Positions 43,349 through 53,440 are shown, counted from the first letter of the stretch. The stretch is 64,000 bases of DNA from Rhodanobacteraceae bacterium (GCA_009996615.1 JAACZU010000003.1:240525-304524); one strand, 5' to 3'. The notes: a model not told the origin generated them from the sequence alone. Program-made: numbers and translations.

Positions 43349-44383
43349 TCAGAGATCCTGGCGGTACTGGATGTACGGCGTGCGCGCCTGGTTCTCCGCA
43401 TCGCGCGGGGAATTGAGCGGCGCGGACCACAGGTTCTGCGCACCGACGCTGAGTTCACCGCTCCATGGCGTGCGCCAGGAGACTCCCAGGTCGAGCGTCG
43501 TCCAGCGCTTGCCGGCAAGTGCCGGATCGTCGCTGCTGAGCACGTGGCCGACCACGGCCCCACGCAGCGAGCCCGCATCGAGACCGAGGCTCAACGACAA
43601 CTGGTCCAGGTCGATGGACGGCCCCGGACGGCCCAGACCGCCGAGCGCGGACAGGCTGCCCCGCGCATAACTGGCACCGATGTCGAGCGTGGCACCCGGA
43701 TGGAACTGCCAGCGACCTCGCGCATACAGGCCATTTTCGCGGTCGAGCGCGAACGCCGAGGACGCTTCCGGCAACGTCAATACCGGTACCGCACCCTCCG
43801 CCAGCGGAAGACCGCCGAAGCGGTTGCCGAACGCCGGACCGCTGCCCTGCGTCTGCAGCCAGGACAGGCCATAGGAGAGGTCCAGCCCACCATCGGCGCT
43901 GGTCCAGCCAAGTCCAAGCGAACCGCCCAGCGAGCTGCGCGTCCAGCGCGACGAGGCCGGCATATCGCAGGCAAGGCAGGACGGCGTGGTGGACGCCAGG
44001 TATTGACCGAACGTCGCATCGGCCCGCAGGCCGTTGCCGAACTGCCAGCGCAGGCCGCCACCGGAGCTCGCATCGATGCCGCCGGCGAGCCGCCAGACGG
44101 ACGCCTCGGCGCCTTGGCCGGGCACCGGATCGATCGGAGAGCCGGCCCAGCTGCGCGGCAACGCGATCACCGCGAGCAACTGGCCGTTCTCGCCGGACCA
44201 GATCGGCAGCACGGGCTCGCCGTGCGCGAGCTGGCGCTGCCCTCCCGACGCACCCAGTGCGAGCAACTGCTCGACCAGCGGCGTCCTTTCCATCACCGAC
44301 GGCGCCAAGGACGGCAACGTCTGCGCCGTTCCCGCAAGCGGGAACAGCGAGAGCAGCAGCAATTTGGCGAGGCGCAACGTCAT
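43349..44383 (-). CDS. Outer-membrane beta-barrel protein resembling the end of a TonB receptor but without plug
   Basis: From ATG 44383 the protein has 344 residues; an earlier ATG at 44473 gives a signal peptide buried too deep. The signal peptide is LAKLLLLSLFPLAGTAQ. The body has alternating strand patterns (GLRWQFGNGLRADATFGQYL, GLYARGRWQFHPGATLDIG). The C-terminal WSGELSVGAQNLW...YIQYRQDL aligns with WNGTVSVGANNLF...YYLRYSQKF of receptor 2. No plug or TonB box is present, and it is far too short for a receptor. It lies upstream of receptor 2 on the same strand. TAACAG lies 98 bases before its start, a partial copy of the receptor motif. Confidence 0.75.
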   Translation of the reverse strand: MTLRLAKLLLLSLFPLAGTAQTLPSLAPSVMERTPLVEQLLALGASGGQRQLAHGEPVLPIWSGENGQLLAVIALPRSWAGSPIDPVPGQGAEASVWRLAGGIDASSGGGLRWQFGNGLRADATFGQYLASTTPSCLACDMPASSRWTRSSLGGSLGLGWTSADGGLDLSYGLSWLQTQGSGPAFGNRFGGLPLAEGAVPVLTLPEASSAFALDRENGLYARGRWQFHPGATLDIGASYARGSLSALGGLGRPGPSIDLDQLSLSLGLDAGSLRGAVVGHVLSSDDPALAGKRWTTLDLGVSWRTPWSGELSVGAQNLWSAPLNSPRDAENQARTPYIQYRQDL

Positions 44384-44698
44384 GGTCAGGGTCGTGATGC
44401 AGCGGACGGTGTTAAGAGTCCGTACGGGGCGCGGAGTTCCACCCTTCGTGGCATCCGAGCATAACGCATTCACGAAAAACTAACAGCGTTGCCGTGACGC
44501 ATGCCCGACATGGAGCGCGCGCTGCGTCACATTTTCCGCATCGAACTATGCGCCGGCCGCAGACGCCCTGCAAGCGACCCCGGCGCTTTCGCCGAGCCGT
44601 GGCGGCGGTGCGCCGGCATGCCGCCCGGCGACGTCGCGCGGCCCGGCCGGGCTGCTGCAATAGGCGTCCCTCTTCCGAATCCCCGAAAGGTGTTCCCG

Positions 44699-45520
44699 AT
44701 GCTGCACGCTCCCCTGCTCGCCCTGTCCCTCGCGGCGGCGGCGCCCGACCCGGCCGCCGCCGCGCTGATCGCCGCCGAGCGCGGCTTTGCCGCCGACGCG
44801 CAACGCCTGGGCGTGCGCACGGCGTTCCTCACGCACTTCGATGCCGAGTCGTGGGTGTTCCGCCCCACCCCGGTCGCCGCGCTGCCGGCGCTGGCGCGCG
44901 ACCCGGACGACGGCCACCAGCTGATCTGGACCCCGCAACGGGTCGGAGTGGCAGCCAGCGGCGACCTGGGTTTTTCGACCGGTCCGTGGAGCGCGCACCA
45001 TGCCGGCCAGGCGCAGATGGCGCATGGCCAGTTCCTGAGCATCTGGAAGCGCGGCAACAACGGCATCTGGCGCGTGCAGGTCGACGCCGGTATCCCTCAC
45101 CCGGCGACCTCGACGCCGCTCGCGCCGCCCGTCGTGATGTCGATGGCGGCGCCGGCCGCGCCCGATGGTGCCGACCACGCGCAACGCGAAGATGCGCTCG
45201 CGCGTCGCGACGCGGCGTTGCACGAGGCGCTCGCGGCACAGCCGGCGACTTCGCCGCTGCCGCGCTTCGCCGATGCGGCGATCCATGTGCTGCGCGACGG
45301 CCAGGCGCCGGCCGACGGCGCCGCCGCGCTCGCGCTGGTCGCCAACGATCCGCCCGGCCTCGGCCGCGGCCCGCGCCGCGCACTCGGCATGGCGGCCAGC
45401 GGCGACCTCGGTTACACGATCGGCGGCGCGGCCGACTGCACCGGCTGCGGCAGCTACCTGCGCATCTGGCGCTGGGCCGACGGCGACTGGAAACTGCTGG
45501 TCGACCTGAGCACACCGTAA
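44699..45520 (+). CDS. Protein with two tandem NTF2-like (SnoaL/DUF4440) domains
   Basis: From ATG 44699, with AAAGG upstream, it has 273 residues and a short signal-like start (LLALSLAAAAPDPAAAA). The first domain (about 20-140) has ALIAAERGFAADAQ and VAASGDLGFSTGPW...FLSIWKR...WRVQVDAG. The second (about 155-273) repeats this as ARRDAALHEAL, MAASGDLGYTIGGA and LRIWRWADGDWKLLVD. It is an internal duplication. The second copy has a C-x-x-C-G not found in the first. No catalytic function can be assigned. Confidence 0.8.
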   Translation: MLHAPLLALSLAAAAPDPAAAALIAAERGFAADAQRLGVRTAFLTHFDAESWVFRPTPVAALPALARDPDDGHQLIWTPQRVGVAASGDLGFSTGPWSAHHAGQAQMAHGQFLSIWKRGNNGIWRVQVDAGIPHPATSTPLAPPVVMSMAAPAAPDGADHAQREDALARRDAALHEALAAQPATSPLPRFADAAIHVLRDGQAPADGAAALALVANDPPGLGRGPRRALGMAASGDLGYTIGGAADCTGCGSYLRIWRWADGDWKLLVDLSTP

Positions 45521-45638
45521 CGCAGCACACCCGGCCGACGCGCCACCGCTCGGCGGCGCCGTGCCATCGACGACGCAAGCGGGTAAGCTGTGACGAACCG
45601 GCGCGGGCTTTCCGCGCCGGTCTCGTTTCCGGAGGCCC

Positions 45639-46358
45639 GTGTTGCTCCGCTTCGCCGTGCCATCGCCGCTCCGGCGCCTGCTGCGCCTGGCGCTGCTGGC
45701 GTTCGTCGCCTGGCTCGCCCTCGGCGTGCTCGCCGTCGTCGTGCTGCGCTTCGTGCCGCCGCCGCTGACGGCGGTCATGGCGGCCGACTGGCTCGGCGCG
45801 CGGCTCGAAGGCGAGCGCGACTTCACGCTGCGTTATCGCTGGACGCCGTGGGACAGGGTCGCCAATTCCGTGCCGATCGCGCTGGTCGCGGCCGAGGACC
45901 AGCGCTTTCCGTCCCACCCCGGGTTCGACTTCGACGCGATCCAGCGCGCGCTGGCCGCGGCCGACGACGGCGAGCGCCTGCGCGGCGCCAGCACGATCAG
46001 CCAGCAGGTGGCGAAGAACCTGTTCCTGTGGAACGGGCGCAGCTTCGTGCGCAAGGGCCTGGAAGCGTGGTTCACGGTGCTGATCGAGACGCTGTGGCCG
46101 AAGCGGCGCATCCTGGAGGTCTACCTCAACATCGCCGAGTTCGGCGACGGCATCTACGGCGTCGGCGCGGCCAGCGCGGTGTTCTTCCACACCACGCCGG
46201 ACCGCCTCGACGCGCGCCAGGCCGCGCTGCTCGCCGCGGCGCTGCCGAACCCGGCGCGCCTGCGCGTCGACCGCCCCTCGCCCTACGTGCTGCGGCGCGC
46301 GGCGTGGATCGAGCGCCAGGTCGGCCAACTCGGCGGCGCCGCCTACCTGCCGCGCTGA
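45639..46358 (+). CDS. mtgA: Monofunctional peptidoglycan glycosyltransferase
   Basis: The frame opens with GTG at 45639 behind GGAGG. The 239-residue protein has one membrane segment (LALLAFVAWLALGVLAVVVL) and a GT51 domain. Catalytic Glu86 is in AAEDQRFPSHPG, and the second motif is RGASTISQQVAKNLFL. KGLEAWFTVLIE and YLNIAEFG are further family motifs. It polymerises lipid II glycan strands in the periplasm and has no transpeptidase domain. A GT2 gene follows. Confidence 0.96.
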   Translation: MLLRFAVPSPLRRLLRLALLAFVAWLALGVLAVVVLRFVPPPLTAVMAADWLGARLEGERDFTLRYRWTPWDRVANSVPIALVAAEDQRFPSHPGFDFDAIQRALAAADDGERLRGASTISQQVAKNLFLWNGRSFVRKGLEAWFTVLIETLWPKRRILEVYLNIAEFGDGIYGVGAASAVFFHTTPDRLDARQAALLAAALPNPARLRVDRPSPYVLRRAAWIERQVGQLGGAAYLPR

Positions 46359-46434
46359 GCGGCGCGACGCGCGGCTGTCACGCCGCCGCACGACGGACTC
46401 GGCTAGCATGCGCGCTTTCCATCCAGGTGCCGCC

Positions 46435-47370
46435 ATGCCCAAGCTCACGGTCGTCGTGCCCGCCTACAACGAGAGCGAGGGCCTGAGGGACTTCCACGCC
46501 CGCCTCGCCGCCGTGCTCGACGGCATGGACGTGGCCTCGGAGGTGCTCTACGTCGACGACGGCAGCCGCGACGACACGTACGCGATCATGTGCGCGCTGC
46601 AGGCGGCCGATGCGCGCGTGTCGACGCTGAAGCTGTCGCGCAACTTCGGCAAGGAACTGGCGCTGACCGCCGGCCTCGACCACGTCGACGCCGACGCCGC
46701 GATCGTGATCGACGCCGACCTGCAGGATCCGCCCGAGCTGATCCCGACCTTCGTCGCGCACTGGCGCGAAGGCTACGACGTGGTCTACGGCACGCGCGCC
46801 TCGCGCGCCGGCGAGACCGGCTTGAAGAAGCTGACCGCGACCGGTTTCTATCGCGTGATGGAGAAACTCTCCTCGACGCCGATCCCGCGCGACACCGGCG
46901 ACTTCCGCCTGCTGTCGCGGCGCGCGCTCGATGCGCTCAAGCAGGTGCGCGAACGCCAGCGCTTCATGAAGGGCCTGTTCACCTGGGTCGGCTTCCGCCA
47001 GCTGTCGGTCGTCTACCACCGCGACCCGCGCCACGCCGGCCAGACCAAGTGGAACTACTGGAAATTGTGGAACTTCGCGATCGACGGCATCACCTCGTTC
47101 TCGGGTGCGCCGCTGAAGGTCGCGACCTACGTGGGCCTGGCCACCGCGCTGCTCGCGTTCGGGTTCGGCCTGTGGGTGCTCGGCAAGGCGCTGCTGTTCG
47201 GCGACCCGGTGCGCGGCTACCCGTCGCTGATGCTGGTCGTGCTGTTCCTCGGCGGCGTGCAGCTGATGGCGCTGGGCGTGATCGGCGAATACCTCGGCCG
47301 CCTGTACGTCGAGGCCAAGCAACGCCCGCTGTACCTGATCGACGCCTACCAGCCATCACGGCACGACTGA
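46435..47370 (+). CDS. GT2 glycosyltransferase, ArnC/DPM1-like with two C-terminal membrane segments
   Basis: From ATG 46435 the protein has 311 residues. The GT-A fold shows VVVPAYNESEGL, LYVDDGSRDDT and IDADLQDPPELI (the DxD-type metal site). RLLSRRALDAL and FMKGLFTWVGFRQ are typical of polyprenyl-phosphate sugar transferases. Two C-terminal hydrophobic segments (VATYVGLATALLAFGFGLWVLG, LMLVVLFLGGVQLMALGVIG) anchor it. It probably makes an undecaprenyl- or dolichyl-phosphate sugar for a GT-C enzyme, and the gene at 24643 is one such candidate user. Confidence 0.9.
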   Translation: MPKLTVVVPAYNESEGLRDFHARLAAVLDGMDVASEVLYVDDGSRDDTYAIMCALQAADARVSTLKLSRNFGKELALTAGLDHVDADAAIVIDADLQDPPELIPTFVAHWREGYDVVYGTRASRAGETGLKKLTATGFYRVMEKLSSTPIPRDTGDFRLLSRRALDALKQVRERQRFMKGLFTWVGFRQLSVVYHRDPRHAGQTKWNYWKLWNFAIDGITSFSGAPLKVATYVGLATALLAFGFGLWVLGKALLFGDPVRGYPSLMLVVLFLGGVQLMALGVIGEYLGRLYVEAKQRPLYLIDAYQPSRHD

Positions 47371-47399
47371 CGCAAGGCGCCGGGGCGCGGCGGCGCGCC

Positions 47400-49748
47400 T
47401 CAACCGTCGTCGTCCGGATTGCGCAGCTGGATCGCGACCGGCCGCGACAGCGCGATGCTGTGCGCGCGCAGCCGCGCGAGGATGTCGAACAGCAACTCGC
47501 TGCGCACCGTGCTCGACTGCCGCGGGCTGGTCACGTAGGCGACCGCGATGAAGACCATCGTGCCGCCCTCGATGCCGTCGAGCAGCACGCTCGGCGTCGG
47601 CGTCTTCAGCACGCCGGGGTGCGCGGCGAACGCGGCGAACAGGATCTCGCGCACGCGGTCGGCGTCGCTGCCCAGCGGCATCGGCAGGCGGATGCGCACG
47701 CGGCCTTCGGCGTTCGCCAGCGTCACGTTGCGCACGCTCTTGGTGATCAGCTCCGAGTTCGGCACGATCACGGTCGAGCGGTCGGCCATCTGGATCTCGG
47801 TCGCGCGCACGTTGATGCGGCGGATGTCGCCCTCGGTATCGCCAAGCACGACCCAGTCGCCGACCTTGACCGGCCGCTCGACCAGCAGGATCAGGCCGGA
47901 CACGAAGTTCTGCACGATCGCCTGCAGGCCGAAGCCGATGCCGACCGACAGCGCGCTGGCGACCCAGGCGATGCGCTCGACGCTCAGGCCCAGCGCGGAC
48001 AGCGCGAACGCGAACACGACCACGCCGCCGGCATAGCCGAGCAGCGTCGTGACCGAGCTGCGCATGGCCGGCTCCAGCCGCGTGGTCGGCAGGTAGTGCT
48101 CGCGCAGCCAGCGCTGCAGAGCGCGGATCGCGACCAGGCCGAACACGAACACGGCCAGCGCGCTGACCACCGCGCCCGGCGTGACCTCGATCTGGCCGAT
48201 CTTCAGGCCGGTGCCGGCCTGGCCCAGCCGCGCGAGCAGGTCCGCCGGACCGGTGCCGAACGGCAGCAGCGCCGCAGCCAGCGCGAGCAGCACCGCGCAT
48301 ACGCGGAACGCCCCCGAGCACAGCACGGCGAGCTGGTCGAGCACGCGTGGCTCCAGGCCGAGCGCGTGCTCGGCCCATTCCGCGCGCGAGGACAACGCGC
48401 TCGCGCACAGGTCCTCGACCAGATGCACGAGCAGGTAGAACGCGGACACGATGATGCCGACCCCGACCATCTGGCGCGCGATCTGGTTGGCCAGCGCGAT
48501 GTAGCCGAACACGGCGGCGAACAGCGTCGCGAGCACGCCCAGCCACAGTGCGGCGATGCCAAGGCCGACCCACAGCGTGCGCCGCGGCGGCGCGACGGCG
48601 CCGTCATCGGCCGGCGCGGCGCCACGCGCATCGGCCGTCCGCAGCAGGCCCCAGCCGATCAGCACGCTGTACAGCACGGCGACGACGAGGCTGGTCAGGA
48701 TCGTCGCCGACAGGCTCGCCGCGACCAGCGAGTTGACCTGCTTGGCGAGCTGGCTCAGCGCGACCAGCACGCCGACCAGCAGCGGGAACAGGCGCAGGCG
48801 TGCGGCGATCGCATCGTCGATCGGCGCCAGCCGCCACGACGGCCGCCGCGCCGACAGCAGCGCGCGGCCGAGGCCGGTGACGAAGCTGCCGAAGAACACC
48901 GCGCCGACCAGCGCACGCGCGAACGCCTTCTCGGCGCCGCTGAACGCCTCGTGCCAGTCCAGGCCGCTGACGATCGCCTGTGCGCCGCCGCCAGTGAACA
49001 GCGTGGCGACCGCGACCACCGCGACCGCATGCGCCGACCGGCGCAGGCGGCCCTGCGGCATGCGCCCGGCGGTCAGGCCGAGCAGCGCGCGCTCGGCCGC
49101 CCAGCGACCGAGCACGATCAGCAGCAGGCCGAGTCCGAGGCCGGCCAGCGCGTGGCTGCGGTTGTCCGGCGCGAACGCGTCCCTGAGCGCGGTGACGAGG
49201 CCGTCGCGCAACGCGGCCAGGCGCGCGCCGTCGCGCTCGAGGTTGCCGCCGAGCTCGCGCCAGAACGTCGGCGACAGCGGCGTGGCGGTGCGCCGGGTCA
49301 GGCGCGCCTGGAAGTTCGCGCGGCGCGCCTCGGTGATCTCGCCGGACAGCTGCTGCGCGTCGACCGCCAGCAGGCGTGCGCGCTTGATCTCGGCGTCGAG
49401 CGCGGCGCGCTCCTTGCCGAGCGCGTTGCGCTGCGCGGTGATGTCGGCCGCCTCGGCTGGCGCGCCCTTGGCCGGCGCCTCGCCCAGTTCGGCGATGCGC
49501 GCATCGAGCGCGGCAAGCCTGGGCGCACGGTCGGTGGCGAGCGCGTCGGCACGCGTGGCGAGCGCGGCCACCGCGTCGCGGAACGCGGTCAGCTGCGCAT
49601 CGTCGACCTCGCCGCCGAGCTGCTTGCGGATATCGGCGACCTGCGCGCGCGCATCATCGAAGAACCTGGCCGGGTCCTGCTCCTGGGCCAAGCCACGCAG
49701 GCTGGCCAGCGCGAGCAGGACGGTGAACACCACACGGAATAAAGACAT
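47400..49748 (-). CDS. Large MscS-family mechanosensitive channel (DUF3772-type)
   Basis: The 782-residue protein has a signal peptide and a periplasmic coiled-coil domain (residues 22 to about 175). About ten membrane segments follow. The MscS core is near residues 565 to 700: ASALSVGIGFGLQAIVQNFVSGLILL is the pore-lining helix, and ERPVKVGDWVVLGDTEGDIRRINVRATEI is the start of the beta domain. It opens under membrane tension during osmotic downshift. It converges with the GT2 gene. Confidence 0.93.
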   Translation of the reverse strand: MSLFRVVFTVLLALASLRGLAQEQDPARFFDDARAQVADIRKQLGGEVDDAQLTAFRDAVAALATRADALATDRAPRLAALDARIAELGEAPAKGAPAEAADITAQRNALGKERAALDAEIKRARLLAVDAQQLSGEITEARRANFQARLTRRTATPLSPTFWRELGGNLERDGARLAALRDGLVTALRDAFAPDNRSHALAGLGLGLLLIVLGRWAAERALLGLTAGRMPQGRLRRSAHAVAVVAVATLFTGGGAQAIVSGLDWHEAFSGAEKAFARALVGAVFFGSFVTGLGRALLSARRPSWRLAPIDDAIAARLRLFPLLVGVLVALSQLAKQVNSLVAASLSATILTSLVVAVLYSVLIGWGLLRTADARGAAPADDGAVAPPRRTLWVGLGIAALWLGVLATLFAAVFGYIALANQIARQMVGVGIIVSAFYLLVHLVEDLCASALSSRAEWAEHALGLEPRVLDQLAVLCSGAFRVCAVLLALAAALLPFGTGPADLLARLGQAGTGLKIGQIEVTPGAVVSALAVFVFGLVAIRALQRWLREHYLPTTRLEPAMRSSVTTLLGYAGGVVVFAFALSALGLSVERIAWVASALSVGIGFGLQAIVQNFVSGLILLVERPVKVGDWVVLGDTEGDIRRINVRATEIQMADRSTVIVPNSELITKSVRNVTLANAEGRVRIRLPMPLGSDADRVREILFAAFAAHPGVLKTPTPSVLLDGIEGGTMVFIAVAYVTSPRQSSTVRSELLFDILARLRAHSIALSRPVAIQLRNPDDDG

Positions 49749-49857
49749 AGCGCGGCATGATCGAAGCCGCGCGTGGCAGCGTCAATCGCCGGCGCGGCCG
49801 CGGTTCGGCGCAGCTTCATGCGGCGCAGTGTTGCTCGACCCGCGCCTGCATCGGTCG

Positions 49858-49995
49858 GTAGGGTGGGCCGCAGCGCCGAAGGCGCGAGTCCCACCAAGCA
49901 TCCATCCCTGGAGCGGTATTCCGGTCGGCATCCATGCCTCCCCCTCAGCGGCCGGAGGGCCGCTTCGACCGCTGCGCGGCTGCGGCCCACCCTAC
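49858..49995. repeat. Double-hairpin dispersed repeat, expanded copy
   Basis: It starts GTAGGGTGGGCCGCAGCGCC and ends GCTGCGGCCCACCCTAC. The spacer between the arms is longer than in the other copies. It fills most of the gap between the channel gene promoter and the VIT gene. Confidence 0.7.
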
Positions 49996-50023
49996 CTGCG
50001 TGGGAGTGGCAACAGCCGCGCGG

Positions 50024-50716
50024 TCAGGCCACCGTGCCGAACAGCGCGCCGACGGCGGCGGTCGCGGCCATCGCGAACGCACCCCAGAACGTGATGCGGC
50101 CGGCGCCGGTCCACAGCGAGGCACCGCCGGTGTAGGCGGCGAGCGCGCCGAGCACGGCCAGGAACAGCAGCGAGGCGATCGCCACGGCCCAGGTCGCGGC
50201 CGCCAGCGGCACCAGCGCGGCGACCGCGAGCGGCAGCAGCGAGCCGAGCGCGAACGTGCCGGCCGAGGCGAACGCGGCCTGCACCGGCCGCGCGGTCGTG
50301 ATCTCGTTGATGCCGAGCTCGTCGCGCGCGTGCGCGCCGAGCGCGTCATGGGCCATCAGCTGCGTGGCGACCTGGCGCGCCAGCGCCGGCTCGAGGCCGC
50401 GGTGCACGTAGATCGCGGCCAGCTCGGCCTGCTCGCTGTCGTGCTGCGTGGCCAGTTCGTGCCGTTCACGCTCGAGGTCGGCGCGCTCGGTGTCGCTCTG
50501 CGAGCTGACCGAGACGTACTCGCCGGCCGCCATCGACATCGCGCCGGCGACCAGCGCGGCCACGCCGGCGGTCAGCACCGCCGTGCGGTCGGCCTGCGCG
50601 GCGGCGACGCCGATGATCAGGCTGGCGGTCGACAGGATGCCGTCGTTGGCGCCGAGCACGGCGGCGCGCAGCCAGCCGATGTGTTGCGAGCGGTGCCGTT
50701 CGTGATGCCTGCGCAT
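50024..50716 (-). CDS. VIT/CCC1-family metal transporter
   Basis: The 230-residue protein has GWLRAAVLGANDGILSTASLIIGVAAA and GAMSMAAGEYVSVSSQSDTE, the VIT family pattern with the metal-binding region. A cytoplasmic helical stretch (RERHELATQHDSEQAEL) follows, then three more membrane segments. It exports or sequesters Fe(II) or Mn(II). It is 27 bases after aceE on the same strand and probably read through from it. Confidence 0.92.
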   Translation of the reverse strand: MRRHHERHRSQHIGWLRAAVLGANDGILSTASLIIGVAAAQADRTAVLTAGVAALVAGAMSMAAGEYVSVSSQSDTERADLERERHELATQHDSEQAELAAIYVHRGLEPALARQVATQLMAHDALGAHARDELGINEITTARPVQAAFASAGTFALGSLLPLAVAALVPLAAATWAVAIASLLFLAVLGALAAYTGGASLWTGAGRITFWGAFAMAATAAVGALFGTVA

Positions 50717-50743
50717 GCTCCCCCTCGTGCGTCCGCGACGCGG

Positions 50744-53440
50744 TCAGACCGTCACCGGATTGGGCTTGTCCGCGTCGAGCTTCCACAGCTTGATTGCGCG
50801 CGCGACGTCCTCGGGGTTCATCTTGCCCTCGGCGGCGAGCGCGGCGATCGCCGCATGCGCGATCCAGTGGCGGTCGACCTCGAAGAAGTCGCGCAGGTGC
50901 GCACGCGTGTCGCTGCGGCCGAAGCCGTCGGTGCCGAGCACGGTGTAGCGCTTGCCCTCGGGCATGAACGCGCGGATCTGGTCGGCGTAGGCACGCACGT
51001 AGTCGGTCGCCGCGATCGCCGGGCCGGCGCGGCCTTCCAGGCACGCGGTCACGTGCGCCTTGCGCGGCGTCTTGGCGAGCGGATGCAGGCGGTTCCAGCG
51101 CTCGGCGTCGAAGCCGTCGCGGCGCAGCTCCGAGAAGCTCGGGCACGACCAGATGTCGCTGGCCACGCCGAATTCCTTCTCCAGCAGCTCGGCCGCCGCG
51201 ATCACCTCGCGCAGGATCGTGCCGGAGCCGAGCAACTGCACGCGCGGCTCGTTCTTCTTCGGCTTGCCGCCGTCCTTGAACAGGTACATGCCCTTGATGA
51301 TGTCGGCCTCCACGCCCGCCGGCATGTCCGGATGGGCGTAGTTCTCGTTCATCACGGTGATGTAGTAGTAGACGTCTTCCTGCTCCTGCAGCATGCGGCG
51401 CGCGCCGTCCTGCAGGATCACCGCGACCTCGTAGGAGAAGGTCGGGTCGTAGGCATGGCAGTTCGGGATGTTGCCGGCGGCCAGGTGCGAATGGCCGTCC
51501 TGGTGCTGCAGGCCCTCGCCGTTGAGCGTCGTGCGGCCGGCGGTGCCGCCGACCAGGAAGCCGCGGCAGCGCAGGTCGCCGGCGGCCCAGGCAAGGTCGC
51601 CGATGCGCTGGTGGCCGAACATCGAGTAGTAGATGTAGAACGGCAGCATCGGCACGTTGCTGACCGAGTAGCTCGACGCCGCGGCCATCCACGCGCTCAT
51701 CGCGCCCGGCTCGCTGATGCCTTCCTGCAGCACCTGGCCCTGCTGGTCCTCGCGGTAGTACATGAGCTGGTCGGCATCGACCGGCTTGTACTTCTGGCCG
51801 AACGGCGTGTAGATGCCGATCTGGCGGAACATGCCTTCCATGCCGAACGTGCGTGCCTCGTCGGCGACGATCGGCACGACGTGCGGCGCCAGCTGCTTGT
51901 CGCGCAGCAGCAGGTTCATGCCGCGCACGATCGCCATCGTCGTCGAGATCTCGCGCTCGCCGGTGCCCTGGGTGATCTGCTTGAACGCGTGCAGGTCCGG
52001 TACCGCGATCGAGCTGCTCTTGGCGCGCCGCTGCGGCAGGAAGCCGCCCAGCGCACGGCGGCGCTCGAGCATGTACTGCACTTCCGGCGAATCCTTGCCC
52101 GGGTGGTAGTACGGCACCTCGGCGAGCTTGTCGTCCGGCACCGGCACCTGGAAGCGGTCGCGGAATGCGCGGATCGCGTCGGTATCGAGCTTCTTCTGCT
52201 GGTGGGTCGGGTTCTGCGACTCGCCGCTGCCCAGGCCCATGCCGTAACCCTTGACCGTCTTGGCCAGGATCACGGTCGGCATGCCCTTGGTGTTCACCGC
52301 CGCGTGGTAGGCCGCGTAGACCTTGTGCGGATCGTGGCCGCCGCGGTTCAGGCGCCAGATGTCGTCATCGGACAGGTTCGCGACCAGTTCGCGCGTCTCC
52401 GGCGTCTTGCCGAAGAAGTGCTCGCGCGTGTAGGCGCCGCCGAACGCCTTGCAGTTCTGGTACTCGCCGTCGACGGTGTCCATCATGATCTTGCGCAGCT
52501 TGCCGCTGGTGTCCTTCGCCAGCAGCGGATCCCAGTAGCTGCCCCAGATCACCTTCAGCACGTTCCAGCCGGCGCCGCGGAAGTTGCCTTCCAGCTCCTG
52601 GATGATCTTGCCGTTGCCGCGCACCGGGCCGTCCAGGCGCTGCAGGTTGCAGTTGATCACGAACACCAGGTTGTCCAGGCCTTCGCGCCCGGCCAGCGAG
52701 ATCGCGCCGAGCGATTCGGGCTCGTCGGTCTCGCCGTCGCCGAGGAAGCACCACACCTTGCGGTCGCTCGGCGCGATCAGGCCGCGGTTCTCCAGGTACT
52801 TCATGAAGTGCGCCTGGTAGATCGCCTGCAGCGGGCCCAGGCCCATCGACACGGTCGGCACCTGCCAGTAGTCCGGCATCAGCCACGGATGCGGGTACGA
52901 GGACAGGCCGCGGCCCTTGCCAGCGACCTCCATGCGGAACAGGTCCAGCTGCGCCTCGTCGATGCGGCCTTCGAGGAACGAGCGCGCATAGACGCCGGGG
53001 CTGGAGTGACCCTGGTGGAACACCAGGTCGCCCGGATGCTGGGCGCTCGGCGCGCGCCAGAAATGGTTGAAGCCGACGTCGTACAGCGTCGCGCTCGAGG
53101 CGAAGCTGGCGATGTGGCCGCCGAGCTCGCCCGGGCGGCGGTTCGCGCGCACGACCATCGCCATCGCGTTCCAGCGGATCAGCGAGCGGATGCGCCATTC
53201 CATCGCCGCGTCGCCCGGGCTCTTGGCCTCCAGGTGCGGCGGGATCGTGTTGACGTACTCGGTGGTCGGCGCGAACGGCAGGTAGCCGCCGGCGCGGCGC
53301 GTCTCGTCGACCATGCGCTCGAGCAGGAAATGCGCGCGGTCGGTGCCGTCGGCATTGATCACGCCCTTGAGGGCGTCGGTCCATTCCTGCGTCTCGATCG
53401 GATCGAGATCCTGGTCGAGGATGTCGTTGAGCTGGTTCAT
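50744..53440 (-). CDS. aceE: Pyruvate dehydrogenase E1 component
   Basis: From ATG 53440 with AGAAGG upstream, the protein has 898 residues, normal for homodimeric E1. The thiamine diphosphate motif GDGETDEPES...NCNLQRLDG is present, as are IRALIRWNAMAMV-like N-terminal residues and HHSRP-free EMVDETRR. It decarboxylates pyruvate and passes the acetyl group to lipoyl-E2. No E2 or E3 gene lies in the window. The lipoate genes lipA and lipB are 30 kb away. Confidence 0.96.
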   Translation of the reverse strand: MNQLNDILDQDLDPIETQEWTDALKGVINADGTDRAHFLLERMVDETRRAGGYLPFAPTTEYVNTIPPHLEAKSPGDAAMEWRIRSLIRWNAMAMVVRANRRPGELGGHIASFASSATLYDVGFNHFWRAPSAQHPGDLVFHQGHSSPGVYARSFLEGRIDEAQLDLFRMEVAGKGRGLSSYPHPWLMPDYWQVPTVSMGLGPLQAIYQAHFMKYLENRGLIAPSDRKVWCFLGDGETDEPESLGAISLAGREGLDNLVFVINCNLQRLDGPVRGNGKIIQELEGNFRGAGWNVLKVIWGSYWDPLLAKDTSGKLRKIMMDTVDGEYQNCKAFGGAYTREHFFGKTPETRELVANLSDDDIWRLNRGGHDPHKVYAAYHAAVNTKGMPTVILAKTVKGYGMGLGSGESQNPTHQQKKLDTDAIRAFRDRFQVPVPDDKLAEVPYYHPGKDSPEVQYMLERRRALGGFLPQRRAKSSSIAVPDLHAFKQITQGTGEREISTTMAIVRGMNLLLRDKQLAPHVVPIVADEARTFGMEGMFRQIGIYTPFGQKYKPVDADQLMYYREDQQGQVLQEGISEPGAMSAWMAAASSYSVSNVPMLPFYIYYSMFGHQRIGDLAWAAGDLRCRGFLVGGTAGRTTLNGEGLQHQDGHSHLAAGNIPNCHAYDPTFSYEVAVILQDGARRMLQEQEDVYYYITVMNENYAHPDMPAGVEADIIKGMYLFKDGGKPKKNEPRVQLLGSGTILREVIAAAELLEKEFGVASDIWSCPSFSELRRDGFDAERWNRLHPLAKTPRKAHVTACLEGRAGPAIAATDYVRAYADQIRAFMPEGKRYTVLGTDGFGRSDTRAHLRDFFEVDRHWIAHAAIAALAAEGKMNPEDVARAIKLWKLDADKPNPVTV

